In this document: positions 1 through 8,287 of the stretch, one piece after another
Layout of the letters: the number at the start of each line of letters is the position of its first letter
Numbering within the stretch: position 1 is the stretch's first letter
Assembly: GCF_012276985.1 (NCBI RefSeq)
Contig: NZ_JAAXMM010000005.1
Coordinates: 62,001 to 126,000 of the forward strand
DNA from: Agrobacterium sp. a22-2
GTDB taxonomy: Bacteria > Pseudomonadota > Alphaproteobacteria > Rhizobiales > Rhizobiaceae
DNA length: 64,000 bases
Reading direction: 5' to 3'
Program-made: the position numbers and the translations under genes
The notes under the pieces: generated by a model
Told to the model about the DNA's origin: nothing
The model's database searches: none
Seen by the model: the letters and a program-made list of their open reading frames with translations, nothing else

Positions 1-322
1 CACCTATCCCGGCTCGTCCTATACGTTCACGGTCAAGCAGCAGTATCGCAACATGAAGCAGGTGCTCGACCGGCACCCAGAGATCGTCGACAATCTCGCC
101 GAAGCGGTGCGCCGCGCCGGGCTGGAACCGGTGCTGCACAGCATCCGCGGCGGCACCGACGGTTCGCGCCTGTCCTTCATGGGCCTGCCCTGCCCCAATA
201 TCTATACCGGCGGCCACGCCTATCACTCGCCGCTCGAATGGGTTGGTGTCCAGGACATGGAACTGGCAGTGAAAACGATCGTCGAGCTGGTGCAGGTCTG
301 GGAGGAGCGCACGGCGGCATGA
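1..322 (+). CDS. pepT: Peptidase T, C-terminal part (partial)
   Basis: This is the last roughly 106 residues of a gene that enters from the left edge; the frame is open from base 2. Residues such as IRGGTDGSRLSFMGLP and TGGHAYHSPLEW match the C-terminal catalytic-domain block of peptidase T, a zinc aminotripeptidase of the M20 family that frees N-terminal residues from tripeptides in the cytoplasm. The conserved His of the GGH segment is a metal-ligand region in M20 enzymes. The stop overlaps the start of the next gene (ATGA), so the two are probably co-transcribed. The catalytic first half lies outside the window. Confidence 0.85.
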   Translation, partial: TYPGSSYTFTVKQQYRNMKQVLDRHPEIVDNLAEAVRRAGLEPVLHSIRGGTDGSRLSFMGLPCPNIYTGGHAYHSPLEWVGVQDMELAVKTIVELVQVWEERTAA

Positions 323-738
323 GTGACGCCTTTGATCTGCAGCGTTTCGTCGATGCACAGCGGCCGGTCTATGCCGCTGTGCTGGCCGAACTGCGTCGGG
401 GACAGAAGACCAGCCACTGGATGTGGTTCATCTTCCCGCAGATAAAGGGTCTGGGCGGCAGTCCGACTGCCAGGACATATGCGATCGCATCGCTTGCCGA
501 AGCGCGGGCCTATCTCGCGCATCCCGTGCTCGGCGACCGATTGTGGGAATGTTGCGAGATCCTGCTGAGCCTTGACGGTCGAAGCGCGGAAGAGATTTTC
601 GGCTATCCGGATGTGCTGAAGCTGCGGTCGTCGATGACGCTGTTTTCAAGGGCCGGCGGTGGCGACACCGTCTTCGACCAGGTGCTGACCCGATTCTACA
701 ACGGTGAGGCTGATCCCGCGACACTCGCCAGACTTTGA
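319..738 (+). CDS. DUF1810 family protein
   Basis: A 139-residue protein that begins with an ATG overlapping the stop of the peptidase T gene by four bases. The sequence around SHWMWFIFPQIKGLG, the ARTYAI block and the FGYPDVLKLRSSMTLF block are the signature of DUF1810, a small all-helical cytoplasmic family of unknown biochemical role. The length is normal for the family. An upstream in-frame start at 238 exists but would lie deep inside pepT and is not needed. No function can be assigned from sequence or neighbours. Confidence 0.85.
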   Translation: MSDAFDLQRFVDAQRPVYAAVLAELRRGQKTSHWMWFIFPQIKGLGGSPTARTYAIASLAEARAYLAHPVLGDRLWECCEILLSLDGRSAEEIFGYPDVLKLRSSMTLFSRAGGGDTVFDQVLTRFYNGEADPATLARL

Positions 739-763
739 AAGCCCGTCAGGACAGCAGGCAGAC

Positions 764-2302
764 CTATTCCGCCGCCGATTGCGCCCCCGGGTCGACATCC
801 ACGGCATTGGGATCGCCCGGCTGGGTTTCGACCTGCAGATCGGGAAAGGCGACGATGCGCTTGCCGGAGAAATCGGTGTGCAGGACGATCAGGCCCTGTT
901 CTTCGAAATAGCCGAGCAGGCGGCGGGCGCGGCGGGCCGAATGGGTACCATAGGCCTTGGCTATACGCTGGTCGGAGGGGCAAGGCTCGTTGCGGATGGC
1001 CGCCTTGGCCATCAGCAGGAACACACCCTGCAAGTCGTCGGTTACGCTCACCGACAAGGTCAGCGCCGTCGCCCAGGCTTCGCTTGCGGCCGTCTCTTCA
1101 TCGACGCCCGAACGGGTGATGGCCACCCTGCGGCGGAATTCGCTCATGGCCATCGGCGGGCCGGCAATGCGGCGCATGCGGGCGCGCACCAGGAATTCCT
1201 GATAGAGCACGGCATCGGTCCGATAGGCCGCCTGCGGATCGTCAAGAATTTCGGACAGCACCGCCGCCATGCGGTCCTCGCGCTCTTCCGCCGAGATTTC
1301 CGGCGCGCTGGAGCGCGGCTCGGCGGCAACGGGGCCGGAGGCGGCCGGCGTCGAGCGTGACAGCTCGGCCAGAATATCGGTGGTCGGGCGCGGTGCCGGC
1401 GGTGCGCGGCGGGTGATCGGCCGGGTAAACTCTTCCGGATCCGGCGTGAAGATCAGGTCTTCGACATCCTGGGGCGCGTCCGGCAGAGGCATCAGCTTGG
1501 GGCTGGAGGAGCGGGCCGAGGTCTCCACCGTACCGATGACGATCGGCAGCGGGCGGCGCGACAGAGCCGGGCCGAGAGCGACGAAATTGCCGCGCTTCAG
1601 ATCGCGGAACATTTCCGCCTGGCGGCGGTCCATGCCGAGCAGGTCGGCAGCACGCGCCATGTCGATATCGAGAAAGGTGCGGCCCATCAGGAAGTTGGAG
1701 GCTTCGGCCGCGACATTCTTGGCAAGTTTTGCCAGACGCTGCGTGGCGATGACGCCGGCAAGGCCACGTTTGCGGCCGCGGCACATCAGGTTGGTCATGG
1801 CGCCGAGCGACATTTTTCGCGCGTCTTCCGAGACGTCGCCGGCGACCGAAGGCGCGAACATCTGCGCTTCATCGACGACAACCAGCACCGGATACCAATA
1901 TTCGCGCTCGGCATCGAACATGCCGTTGAGGAAGGCGGCGGCGGCGCGCATCTGCTGCTCGATGTCGAGGCCTTCCAGCGTCAGGACGCAGGAAACGCGG
2001 TGCTGGCGGATACGGTTGGCGATGCCGGCCAGTTCCGCCTCGGTGCGTTCGCCGTCCACGACGACATGGCCGTATTTCTCCGACAGCGTGACGAAATCGC
2101 CTTCCGGATCGATGATCACCTGCTGTACCCATGGAGCGGACTGCTCCAGGAGGCGGCGCAGCAGATGGGACTTGCCTGAACCGGAATTGCCCTGCACCAG
2201 CAGACGCGTCGCCAAAAGCTCCTCGATATCGAGCTTGGCCGGCGCGCCGCCCGTCACCGTTCCCATATCGATTCCGACCTGCACTGGATGCACCCTCTTC
2301 AT
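764..2302 (-). CDS. HerA-like ATPase (DUF87-type ATP-binding protein)
   Basis: A 512-residue protein of the FtsK/HerA ATPase superfamily. A Walker A loop, GNSGSGKS, is at residues 38-45, a switch-like IIDPEGDF at 63-70, and a Walker B, VLVVVDEAQ, at about 139-147, followed by a GRKRGLAGVIATQR segment typical of HerA/DUF87 proteins. The C-terminal third after a Pro-rich linker (about 280-330) has no motif I recognise. HerA relatives are hexameric DNA translocases; some act with the NurA nuclease, others in defence systems. No nuclease gene lies next to it, so a role in DNA handling is inferred only from the ATPase core. Confidence 0.75.
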   Translation of the reverse strand: MKRVHPVQVGIDMGTVTGGAPAKLDIEELLATRLLVQGNSGSGKSHLLRRLLEQSAPWVQQVIIDPEGDFVTLSEKYGHVVVDGERTEAELAGIANRIRQHRVSCVLTLEGLDIEQQMRAAAAFLNGMFDAEREYWYPVLVVVDEAQMFAPSVAGDVSEDARKMSLGAMTNLMCRGRKRGLAGVIATQRLAKLAKNVAAEASNFLMGRTFLDIDMARAADLLGMDRRQAEMFRDLKRGNFVALGPALSRRPLPIVIGTVETSARSSSPKLMPLPDAPQDVEDLIFTPDPEEFTRPITRRAPPAPRPTTDILAELSRSTPAASGPVAAEPRSSAPEISAEEREDRMAAVLSEILDDPQAAYRTDAVLYQEFLVRARMRRIAGPPMAMSEFRRRVAITRSGVDEETAASEAWATALTLSVSVTDDLQGVFLLMAKAAIRNEPCPSDQRIAKAYGTHSARRARRLLGYFEEQGLIVLHTDFSGKRIVAFPDLQVETQPGDPNAVDVDPGAQSAAE

Positions 2303-2493
2303 ACTGACGCCGCTTCAGGCGAGCCGCCACCTGTAGCAAAGAATACAGGAGTCGGCGCAGCGAAATAGCCGTCCATCAACAGAGAATCGCGCGGTTGGTC
2401 ACATTTTTGTCAGGAGATGCGGTCGCCGATCGAGATCGCGGGTCAATACCGCAATCGGACCGGCGACGCTTTGTTCCGGCGCCGCCCACGCCA

Positions 2494-2527
2494 CCTGATT
2501 CCGGGGGGCGACACCACCGGAATCAGG
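2494..2527 (-). terminator. Inverted repeat after the DUF1127 gene
   Basis: A perfect 11-bp inverted repeat (CCTGATTCCGG and its complement) with a 12-base loop starts 12 bases beyond the DUF1127 stop. There is no T-run, so it may end transcription poorly or protect a 3' end. Confidence 0.4.
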
Positions 2528-2538
2528 CTTGCACGGGC

Positions 2539-2778
2539 TCAAAGGCGGATGTCCCAGAGCGAGGGTTTCCGTGGCAGGAGAAAGTCCTCCCCCTCCTCCG
2601 GCATGCCGATATCGCGCAGCATGTGGGCGGAGAGATCGCTGAGCGCATTGGCCGTGCGCCGCTGCCGTCGTGCTGCCGCGACAAAGGCGCCAACCACGCG
2701 CCACATCCCGAATTTCTGGTACAGCGCCTCGACCGAGGCCACCAGATCGTCAACAACTATTACGTGTTCCTTATGCAT
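2539..2778 (-). CDS. DUF1127 domain small protein
   Basis: A 79-residue protein. I chose the ATG at 2778 because a purine-rich GGGAGGGAAA sequence sits directly upstream; a longer reading from 2859 has no such site. The C-terminal half contains LSDLSAHMLRDIGMPEEG, the arginine/leucine-rich DUF1127 pattern (L-x-x-L-x-x-x-x-L-x-D-I-G). Small DUF1127 proteins are abundant in rhizobia, and some have been linked to phosphate and carbon metabolism and to RNA turnover. This one carries an N-terminal extension of about 35 residues, longer than the shortest members. It stands alone, with intergenic space on both sides. Confidence 0.75.
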   Translation of the reverse strand: MHKEHVIVVDDLVASVEALYQKFGMWRVVGAFVAAARRQRRTANALSDLSAHMLRDIGMPEEGEDFLLPRKPSLWDIRL

Positions 2779-2934
2779 AGGTTTTCCCTCCCGGCGCAGC
2801 GAAGCAACCGAGTCCTTCTGAGATAAAAAGACAGGCGATACGGGCAGGACCAGGCACACAGGCGCGGGGTCAGCCGATCACGTTAAATCAATGAGAAAAG
2901 TGCCAAAAAAGGCGGATTCGCGAACGGAAAGCCG

Positions 2935-3027
2935 TTAGCTGGTGGTTCGTGATCGCAAGGCGCCAAGCGCGGAGATCATGAACACCGGATCCGCCATGGT
3001 GGCGCACGGTAGAGTAATAGCAAACAT
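2935..3027 (-). CDS. Candidate 30-residue small protein
   Basis: An ATG at 3027 is preceded, five bases away, by a full TAGGAGG ribosome-binding site, much stronger than that of most genes here. It opens a 30-codon frame ending at 2935. The peptide (MFAITLPCATMADPV...) is mildly hydrophobic with an Arg-rich end (LRSRTTS). I recognise no family. The strong ribosome-binding site in an otherwise gene-free 430-base stretch beside a DUF1127 gene is the only evidence. Confidence 0.45.
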   Translation of the reverse strand: MFAITLPCATMADPVFMISALGALRSRTTS

Positions 3028-3207
3028 CGTACGCCTCCTACAGCTAGAGTTTCGGATGGCCACAAAATTACATGAGTCCAAATGCGACACAAGAGCGCAA
3101 TTGACGATTGCAACGGTTACCGTGAATCCGTTGCCATAATGCAACAGACCGATACAGGAGGCCAGTCGATATCCTGATGGCAGTCGCCCTTTGAAAGCGG
3201 GCTGGAC

Positions 3208-4554
3208 TCAGTAGTCGTCTTCCACCACCGGTGACACCAGCAGCTTGTCGACGCGCCGGCCGTCCAGGTCGATAACTTCGAAGCGCCAGCCGTGGGTGAC
3301 GAAGCTGTCGCCGAGATCCGGGATGCGCTTCAGCTCAGCGATGACGAAGCCGGCAACCGTCGTGTAGTCGGGATCGTCCTCGATGCGCAGGCGGATCTGC
3401 TCGGCGAATTCGTCGATCGGCATCCAGCCGGCCACCAGATAGGAGCCGTCCTCGCGCCGCACGAATTGCGGCTCCTCTTCCTGATGTTCGACGAACACGC
3501 CGGTAATGGCTTCCAGAATATCGCCCGAGGTGATGATGCCTTCGAAATGGCCGTACTCGTCATAGACCAGCACCATATGCAGCGGCGAGGCACGCATGGC
3601 CTTAATGATGTCGATGGCGCTCGACAGGTCGGAGACAATCGGCACTTCGCTGATCACGGTGCGGATATCGATATCCGGCGACAGGGAAATGGCGTCATAG
3701 ACATGCTTGACGAACAGCACGCCGACGATTTCGTCGGAATGGCCGTTGCGCACCGGCAGGCGCGAATGCTGGGTCAGGCGCAGCTTTTCGCGGATGACAT
3801 CGAAACTGTCGTCGATCTCGACCACCTCGACATCGCGTCGCGGTGTCATCAGGCCCCGCGCCGTGCGGTCGGCAAGCCGCATGACGCCGGAGATCATCTG
3901 GGATTCTTCGTTCTCTATGACGCCGGCGCTCTGGGCCTCGGCCAGCACGGAACGGATTTCCTCGTCGGTCACCGTTCCGGCCGACGCGCCCTTCTGACCA
4001 AGCAGACTGAGGATCAGCCGGCCGGAGCGATCGAGCAGCCAGACCAGCGGCGCGCCGATGCGCGACAGCATCAGCATGGGGCGGGCAATGCTGGCGGCAA
4101 CCATTTCGGGATTGCGCAGTGCGATCTGCTTGGGCACGAGTTCGCCGACGATCAGCGACAGATAGGTGATGGCGACGACGACGGAGCCGACGCCCAGCGC
4201 ATCCGAAACGCCATTGGACAGACCGACCGACTCGAGCCAGACGGCAAGCCGGGCACCGAGGGTTGCGCCTGAAAAGGCACCGGACAGAACACCAACCAGC
4301 GTGATGCCGATCTGCACGGTCGACAGGAATTTACCCGGATCCTCCGAGAGCCGAATGGCCACTTCGGCGCCGCGATTTCCATGTTCAGCTAGGACCTTCA
4401 ACCGCGCCGGCCTTGAGGAGACGACGGCCATCTCCGACATGGCCAAAACGCCATTGACGATGGTCAGGAGAACTACGATCAGAATTTCAGCGAACACGAA
4501 TGTTTCAAAGCTCCAGAAGGCCGTCTTTCCGACGGTTGAAACCGTCTCTAGCAC
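3208..4554 (-). CDS. CNNM/CorC (hemolysin family) transmembrane CBS protein
   Basis: A 448-residue membrane protein with the DUF21/CNNM layout: an N-terminal block of three to four hydrophobic helices (about residues 18-190, including GELVPKQIALRNPE), a CBS pair (about 215-340, with MTPRRDVEVVE and HMVLVYDEYGHFEGIIT), and a C-terminal CorC_HlyC domain (about 355-440). Such proteins are linked to Mg2+/Co2+ handling; 'hemolysin' is a historical label. The start at 4554 is a GTG with no clear ribosome-binding site, so the N-terminus is the least certain part. It reads in the same direction as murI but is separated from it by about 1.3 kb order: it lies downstream of murI. Confidence 0.85.
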   Translation of the reverse strand: MLETVSTVGKTAFWSFETFVFAEILIVVLLTIVNGVLAMSEMAVVSSRPARLKVLAEHGNRGAEVAIRLSEDPGKFLSTVQIGITLVGVLSGAFSGATLGARLAVWLESVGLSNGVSDALGVGSVVVAITYLSLIVGELVPKQIALRNPEMVAASIARPMLMLSRIGAPLVWLLDRSGRLILSLLGQKGASAGTVTDEEIRSVLAEAQSAGVIENEESQMISGVMRLADRTARGLMTPRRDVEVVEIDDSFDVIREKLRLTQHSRLPVRNGHSDEIVGVLFVKHVYDAISLSPDIDIRTVISEVPIVSDLSSAIDIIKAMRASPLHMVLVYDEYGHFEGIITSGDILEAITGVFVEHQEEEPQFVRREDGSYLVAGWMPIDEFAEQIRLRIEDDPDYTTVAGFVIAELKRIPDLGDSFVTHGWRFEVIDLDGRRVDKLLVSPVVEDDY

Positions 4555-4629
4555 AGACTTGCGATGCTTGCCAAAATAAGCGCGGGAATTTTGCTATTCA
4601 AGTTGCGCGATCTTTTCGGTCGATCGAGG

Positions 4630-4653
4630 GACGGCTCTTGAGGCGGAGCCGTC
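4630..4653 (-). terminator. Hairpin at the end of murI
   Basis: An 8-bp perfect inverted repeat (GACGGCTC/GAGCCGTC, 8-base loop) begins in the murI stop codon. No T-run follows on the minus strand, so termination strength is doubtful. Confidence 0.35.
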
Positions 4654-5458
4654 AACTCATCCGCAGGCCAAAACCCTGCATCAGGCGGCGCGTCGAAAAA
4701 TCCGGGTTGCCGGAGGTAAAGACGGCGAAATCGAACTCTTCCGGGTGCTCGGCGCCGTCGACCAGCGGCACCAGCCGGCGCGCTTGGCGGGAGATCGCCT
4801 CGGCGGGATCCAGCCAATCGACCGGCCAGGGTGCCAGTCGCCGGAAGACATTGGCAAGAAAGGGATAATGGGTGCAGGCCAGCACGACGATGTCGGTCCG
4901 GCGGCCCTCCATGTCCACGAAACAGGGCGCTATCTCGGCCAGGATCTCGGCGTCGTCGACCCCCTCGCCGCGAATATAGGCCTCCGCCAACCGCGCCAGG
5001 TTCTGCGAACCGACCAGGCGGACATGGCATTGTCCGGCAAAAGACTGGATCAGATCACGGGTATAGGCGCGCTTGACCGTTCCAGGCGTTGCCAGAACGG
5101 ACACGAGGCCCGACCGTGTCCGCTCGGCGGCCGGCTTGATGGCCGGCACGGTGCCGATGAAACGCCTGTTGGGAAAGGCGGCTCGCAGATCGCTGCCGGC
5201 CAGCGTGAAGGCGGTGTTGCAGGCAACGATGACCGCTTCGGGATCGTAGGTCTTCAACAGCCTCTCGAACAGGTCGAGAATGCGTTCCTTCAGCGGCTGC
5301 TCCTCCCAGTCGCCATAGGGGAAACCGGCATCGTCGGCGACATAGATGAAGCCGCGCTCCGGCATCAGCACGCGCGCCTCGCGCAGGACCGTCAGGCCGC
5401 CGATGCCACTGTCGAATACGAGAACCGGTTTCAGATCATGCGTCATTCCGGCCGTCAT
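4652..5458 (-). CDS. murI: Glutamate racemase
   Basis: MurI interconverts L- and D-glutamate without a cofactor and supplies D-Glu for peptidoglycan. The family signatures are all present: [13 protein letters not shown] near the N-terminus with the catalytic-site Asp-Ser, the first catalytic cysteine in VACNTAF, and the second in [10 protein letters not shown]. The length of about 268 residues is normal. Two ATGs are possible: 5458, with GGAG just upstream, and 5446, which gives the N-terminus MTHDLKP more usual for homologs. Either overlaps the 3' end of the upstream RNA methyltransferase gene, so the two are probably translationally coupled. Confidence 0.92.
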   Translation of the reverse strand: MTAGMTHDLKPVLVFDSGIGGLTVLREARVLMPERGFIYVADDAGFPYGDWEEQPLKERILDLFERLLKTYDPEAVIVACNTAFTLAGSDLRAAFPNRRFIGTVPAIKPAAERTRSGLVSVLATPGTVKRAYTRDLIQSFAGQCHVRLVGSQNLARLAEAYIRGEGVDDAEILAEIAPCFVDMEGRRTDIVVLACTHYPFLANVFRRLAPWPVDWLDPAEAISRQARRLVPLVDGAEHPEEFDFAVFTSGNPDFSTRRLMQGFGLRMS

Positions 5459-6296
5459 CCCGCTCCACAATCCCCTCATCGGTCACAGCGTCGCCTGAAA
5501 GGCTGTCGTCCGGCGCACCGCTGCCGCGCGGTCTTTTTCGGGAAAAACGGTCGAGCGAGGAGATCACCCCGCGCAACACGCCGACTTCCTGCGCCGTAAA
5601 GGCGCGACGCGACAGCACAGCCCGGAGGTTGTCGACCATTTTGGGCTTTTTCGCGATGGGACGGAAATAACCGCGCGCATCGAGCGCCTCCTCGATATGC
5701 TCGAACAGGCCCAGCACCTCTTCCTTCAAGGCCGGGCGCTGCTCGATCGGCTGGAACGCCGTGACGGTCAGATCCTCCATGCCGGATTTCATCCATTCAT
5801 AGGACATCAGCAGCACGGCCTGGGCGATGTTGAGCGAGGCAAAGGCCGGATTGACCGGAAAGGTCACGAGTTCGTCGGCAAGCGCCACTTCCTCGTTCGA
5901 CAGGCCGGATTTCTCGCGACCGAACAGGATGCCGGTGCGCTCGCCGGAGACGAAGCGTTGGCGCAGCGTGGCTGCCGCCGTGACCGGCGAACGGACGGGC
6001 TTGAAGCCGTAGCGCTCGCGGGCCGTGGTCGCATAGACGAAATTGAGGTCGGCGATCGCCTCTTCCAGGGTTTCGAAAACCCGCGTTCCGTCGATCACAT
6101 GATCGGCCTTGGAGGCCGCCGAGCGCGCCTTGTCGCTCGGCCAGCCATCGCGCGGATTGACCAGGCGCAGTTCCGACAGGCCGAAATTGGCCATGGCTCG
6201 GGCCACCATGCCGATATTCTCGCCGAGCTGCGGCTCGACCAGAATGATCGCCGGACCCTCGGTCAGAAGTTCGCGTTCACTGTTGGTGCCTGACAT
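5436..6296 (-). CDS. trmJ: TrmJ-type SPOUT RNA methyltransferase
   Basis: A 286-residue SpoU/TrmH-superfamily protein. The N-terminal knot-forming domain shows [35 protein letters not shown] and [15 protein letters not shown], the three SPOUT motifs that build the S-adenosylmethionine knot. In E. coli, TrmJ 2'-O-methylates position 32 of several tRNAs; the C-terminal helical extension (about 190-286) and overall length fit TrmJ better than TrmL. The tail is Arg/Asp-rich. It overlaps murI by about 20 bases and is probably co-transcribed with it. Confidence 0.88.
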   Translation of the reverse strand: MSGTNSERELLTEGPAIILVEPQLGENIGMVARAMANFGLSELRLVNPRDGWPSDKARSAASKADHVIDGTRVFETLEEAIADLNFVYATTARERYGFKPVRSPVTAAATLRQRFVSGERTGILFGREKSGLSNEEVALADELVTFPVNPAFASLNIAQAVLLMSYEWMKSGMEDLTVTAFQPIEQRPALKEEVLGLFEHIEEALDARGYFRPIAKKPKMVDNLRAVLSRRAFTAQEVGVLRGVISSLDRFSRKRPRGSGAPDDSLSGDAVTDEGIVERDDGRNDA

Positions 6297-6365
6297 TTTC
6301 CGCCTCTGGACTGATAGAGGGGGCTCATTGGCACAAAAATGCGCCGACGCAAAGGGTGCGGAGGA

Positions 6366-6923
6366 TTACTCCTCGCCGTCGAACCCCTTCAGCATGTGGT
6401 CGATCTCGCTTTTGGCCAGATCGGCATACTTGACCTTGACCGAGGTCTCAAGGCGGCCGTCCTGGTAGTCGCTGTTCCAGAAATTGTCGATCACGTAGCG
6501 ACCGTCTTCCTTGATGACATGGAAGCTCAAGGCCGGCTGCGCCATGTCGGGCTTGTTGCCCCAGCAGGACGACACGTCGAAATAGACGGCGACGGGAACG
6601 ACATCTTCCTTCGGCTTGCCGGCGACGATCTTGAGGTCCCTCATCGGGCAAGGATCCTGGCTGACCACGACTTCGTCCTGCCCTGTCATGACGCCCTGCA
6701 GGTCGAGCAAGTCGTCGCCCAGCGCCGCCATGCGGTAGATCCGGGCAAAACTCCGGCTGTAGATCGATGTCAGCAGCACTTCGTCGTAATAGTCGGTCGC
6801 CTCGCTATTGCCCTCGATCCCATCGGCGACCTTCATCAGGGTGACGACAGGATCCTGCGGCTCGGCCGCCTGCACGACGCCACCGGCCAGGAAAAAAGCC
6901 ATGAAAAGCGCACGAAGTGTCAT
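6366..6923 (-). CDS. Secreted protein, tandem paralog 1 of 3 (DUF3828-like)
   Basis: A 185-residue protein with a signal peptide (MTLRALFMAFFLAGGVVQAAEP, cleavage likely after VQA). The ATG at 6923 has GGAG eight bases upstream. It shares a layout with the next two genes: a helical first half with a YYDE/Y-x-R-x-F segment, a central GQD...C stretch, a second cysteine about 35 residues later (SSCWGN), and a C-terminal YVIDNFW strand. The two cysteines probably form a periplasmic disulfide. It resembles the DUF3828 family, but that assignment is tentative. Function unknown; last gene of the three-gene array. Confidence 0.7.
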   Translation of the reverse strand: MTLRALFMAFFLAGGVVQAAEPQDPVVTLMKVADGIEGNSEATDYYDEVLLTSIYSRSFARIYRMAALGDDLLDLQGVMTGQDEVVVSQDPCPMRDLKIVAGKPKEDVVPVAVYFDVSSCWGNKPDMAQPALSFHVIKEDGRYVIDNFWNSDYQDGRLETSVKVKYADLAKSEIDHMLKGFDGEE

Positions 6924-6953
6924 CAACCGATCTCCATCTGCGAAATGTCGCCT

Positions 6954-7496
6954 TTATTTTGCGAGCGCTTCGAATTCGGCGCGTAGCGGCACGTCGTTGA
7001 CGAAATGGATGTCGTCGATCACGTAGCGCTTTTCGCCGACCTCATCGTCTTCCCGCACCAGCCGGTAGATGACCTTCGTGATCTCGTCCTTGCCCTCGTA
7101 TTCGCCGTCGTAGCACCAGCTTCGTTTGAAGCCGACGAGCACCTCCGTCACGCCGCCCTTGGTCTGCGGCCTGCCGTAGGTGACATCCTTCGGCACGCAG
7201 CCGTCCTGGCCGCCCAGTACCGGATCGTAATCGAGCAGCATGGTGTCATGCAGGCGCTTGGATGCCAGCAAAGCCTTCACATAGGCCTCGGTAAACCCCT
7301 GGCTGAAATAATTGAGCAGCATGCCGGCGGAAAAATAGTCGTCGTAGACCGCCTTTGCATTCGGCTCGACACCGGCGTTGTAGCTCGCCATCTCGACCAG
7401 AACCTTCACCGGTTCGTCCGGTTCGTTGGCAAGGGCCGGAGCGGCGAGCAGCAGGCAAAGGCCGCCGACCATCGTCAATTTGCGCATCGCCGTCAT
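6954..7496 (-). CDS. Secreted protein, tandem paralog 2 of 3 (DUF3828-like)
   Basis: A 180-residue protein with a signal peptide ending near LAAPALANEP. The ATG at 7496 is preceded by GAGGA. It shares with its neighbours the DYDPVLGGQDGC motif, a second cysteine in KRSWCYDGEY, an acidic stretch, and the YVIDDIHFVND strand near the end. The pattern suggests one disulfide and an alpha/beta fold of the DUF3828 type. The gene is 30 bases from paralog 1 and 36 bases from paralog 3, all on one strand, so a single operon is likely. Function unknown. Confidence 0.7.
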   Translation of the reverse strand: MTAMRKLTMVGGLCLLLAAPALANEPDEPVKVLVEMASYNAGVEPNAKAVYDDYFSAGMLLNYFSQGFTEAYVKALLASKRLHDTMLLDYDPVLGGQDGCVPKDVTYGRPQTKGGVTEVLVGFKRSWCYDGEYEGKDEITKVIYRLVREDDEVGEKRYVIDDIHFVNDVPLRAEFEALAK

Positions 7497-7532
7497 GGCT
7501 TGGTCCTCGACAGGGTGGTTTGGGCGGGCCGC

Positions 7533-8054
7533 CTATTGGGCGGCAATGGTCTTCAGGTCGTCCTTGATCGAACTGCCGGAATTGCCGTCGACCACCGGAT
7601 AGATGTCATCGATGACAGGCCGGCCGCGCTCCTCCACGACGTGGAAGATCAGCACCGTGTCCTTCTGATATTCGGCGTCGGAGCCGAAGCATTTGCGATT
7701 GTTGAACAGTGCCGTGACCTGGCCGTCGCCATCATCCTCGACGCGGATGTTCTCGAACGGGCAACCATCCTGGCCACCGGCGATCGGATCGTAGTCGAAG
7801 GGTGAACCGGTCGTTTCGCCCTCCGGCAAATCGTAGGCGGGGTGCTTGGAGGCCTCGGTATAGACGGCGACAAAATCGGCGCTGAACAGGCGGCCAAGAT
7901 GGTCCTTGTCGAAGATGTCTTCGGAGGACGGGTTCTCGGCCTTCCAGTTCTTCGCCGTGATATCGATGACTTCCTTCACCGGCACCGTCGGATCGGCTGC
8001 AGCAACGGCAGTGGCGGACAGGCAGAGAGCAACAGAGAGCAGCAGCGCTTTCAT
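7533..8054 (-). CDS. Secreted protein, tandem paralog 3 of 3 (DUF3828-like)
   Basis: First gene of the array, 173 residues from the ATG at 8054, with a clear signal peptide (MKALLLSVALCLSATAVAAA). A start at 8066 adds four residues; neither has a good ribosome-binding site. It carries FDYDPIAGGQDGC, a second cysteine in NRKCFGSD and the VIDDIYPVVDG strand, matching paralog 2 closely in order and spacing. The mature protein begins with a helical VKEVIDITAKNW stretch. Sequence divergence between the three is considerable, so the duplication is old. Function unknown. Confidence 0.7.
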   Translation of the reverse strand: MKALLLSVALCLSATAVAAADPTVPVKEVIDITAKNWKAENPSSEDIFDKDHLGRLFSADFVAVYTEASKHPAYDLPEGETTGSPFDYDPIAGGQDGCPFENIRVEDDGDGQVTALFNNRKCFGSDAEYQKDTVLIFHVVEERGRPVIDDIYPVVDGNSGSSIKDDLKTIAAQ

Positions 8055-8177
8055 GAACAAGGGCATCCGGATAAAGAGGAAAACTGCCGCGACCTTAGCC
8101 GCCGGCCGGCAAAACACAATGGCGGCACGGCCCTGGATGCCGTCCAATTTTGGGATCAATTAATAACCAAAAAGGCA

Positions 8178-8201
8178 CAAAGCGTGCCGGCCAGCGCTTT
8201 G
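8178..8201. promoter_or_regulatory. Inverted repeat upstream of icd
   Basis: CAAAGCG and CGCTTTG form a perfect 7-bp inverted repeat with a 10-base GC-rich spacer, between the divergent secreted-protein array and icd. It could be an operator or a leader hairpin. No known motif is recognised. Confidence 0.3.
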
Positions 8202-8287
8202 CGTTCCGGGAGTGGAATGCTATAGCGCAACAGGTTTGAACTCAACATAGGGACACCGGTCCCCCCTTACCCACGACGAGGATATTC

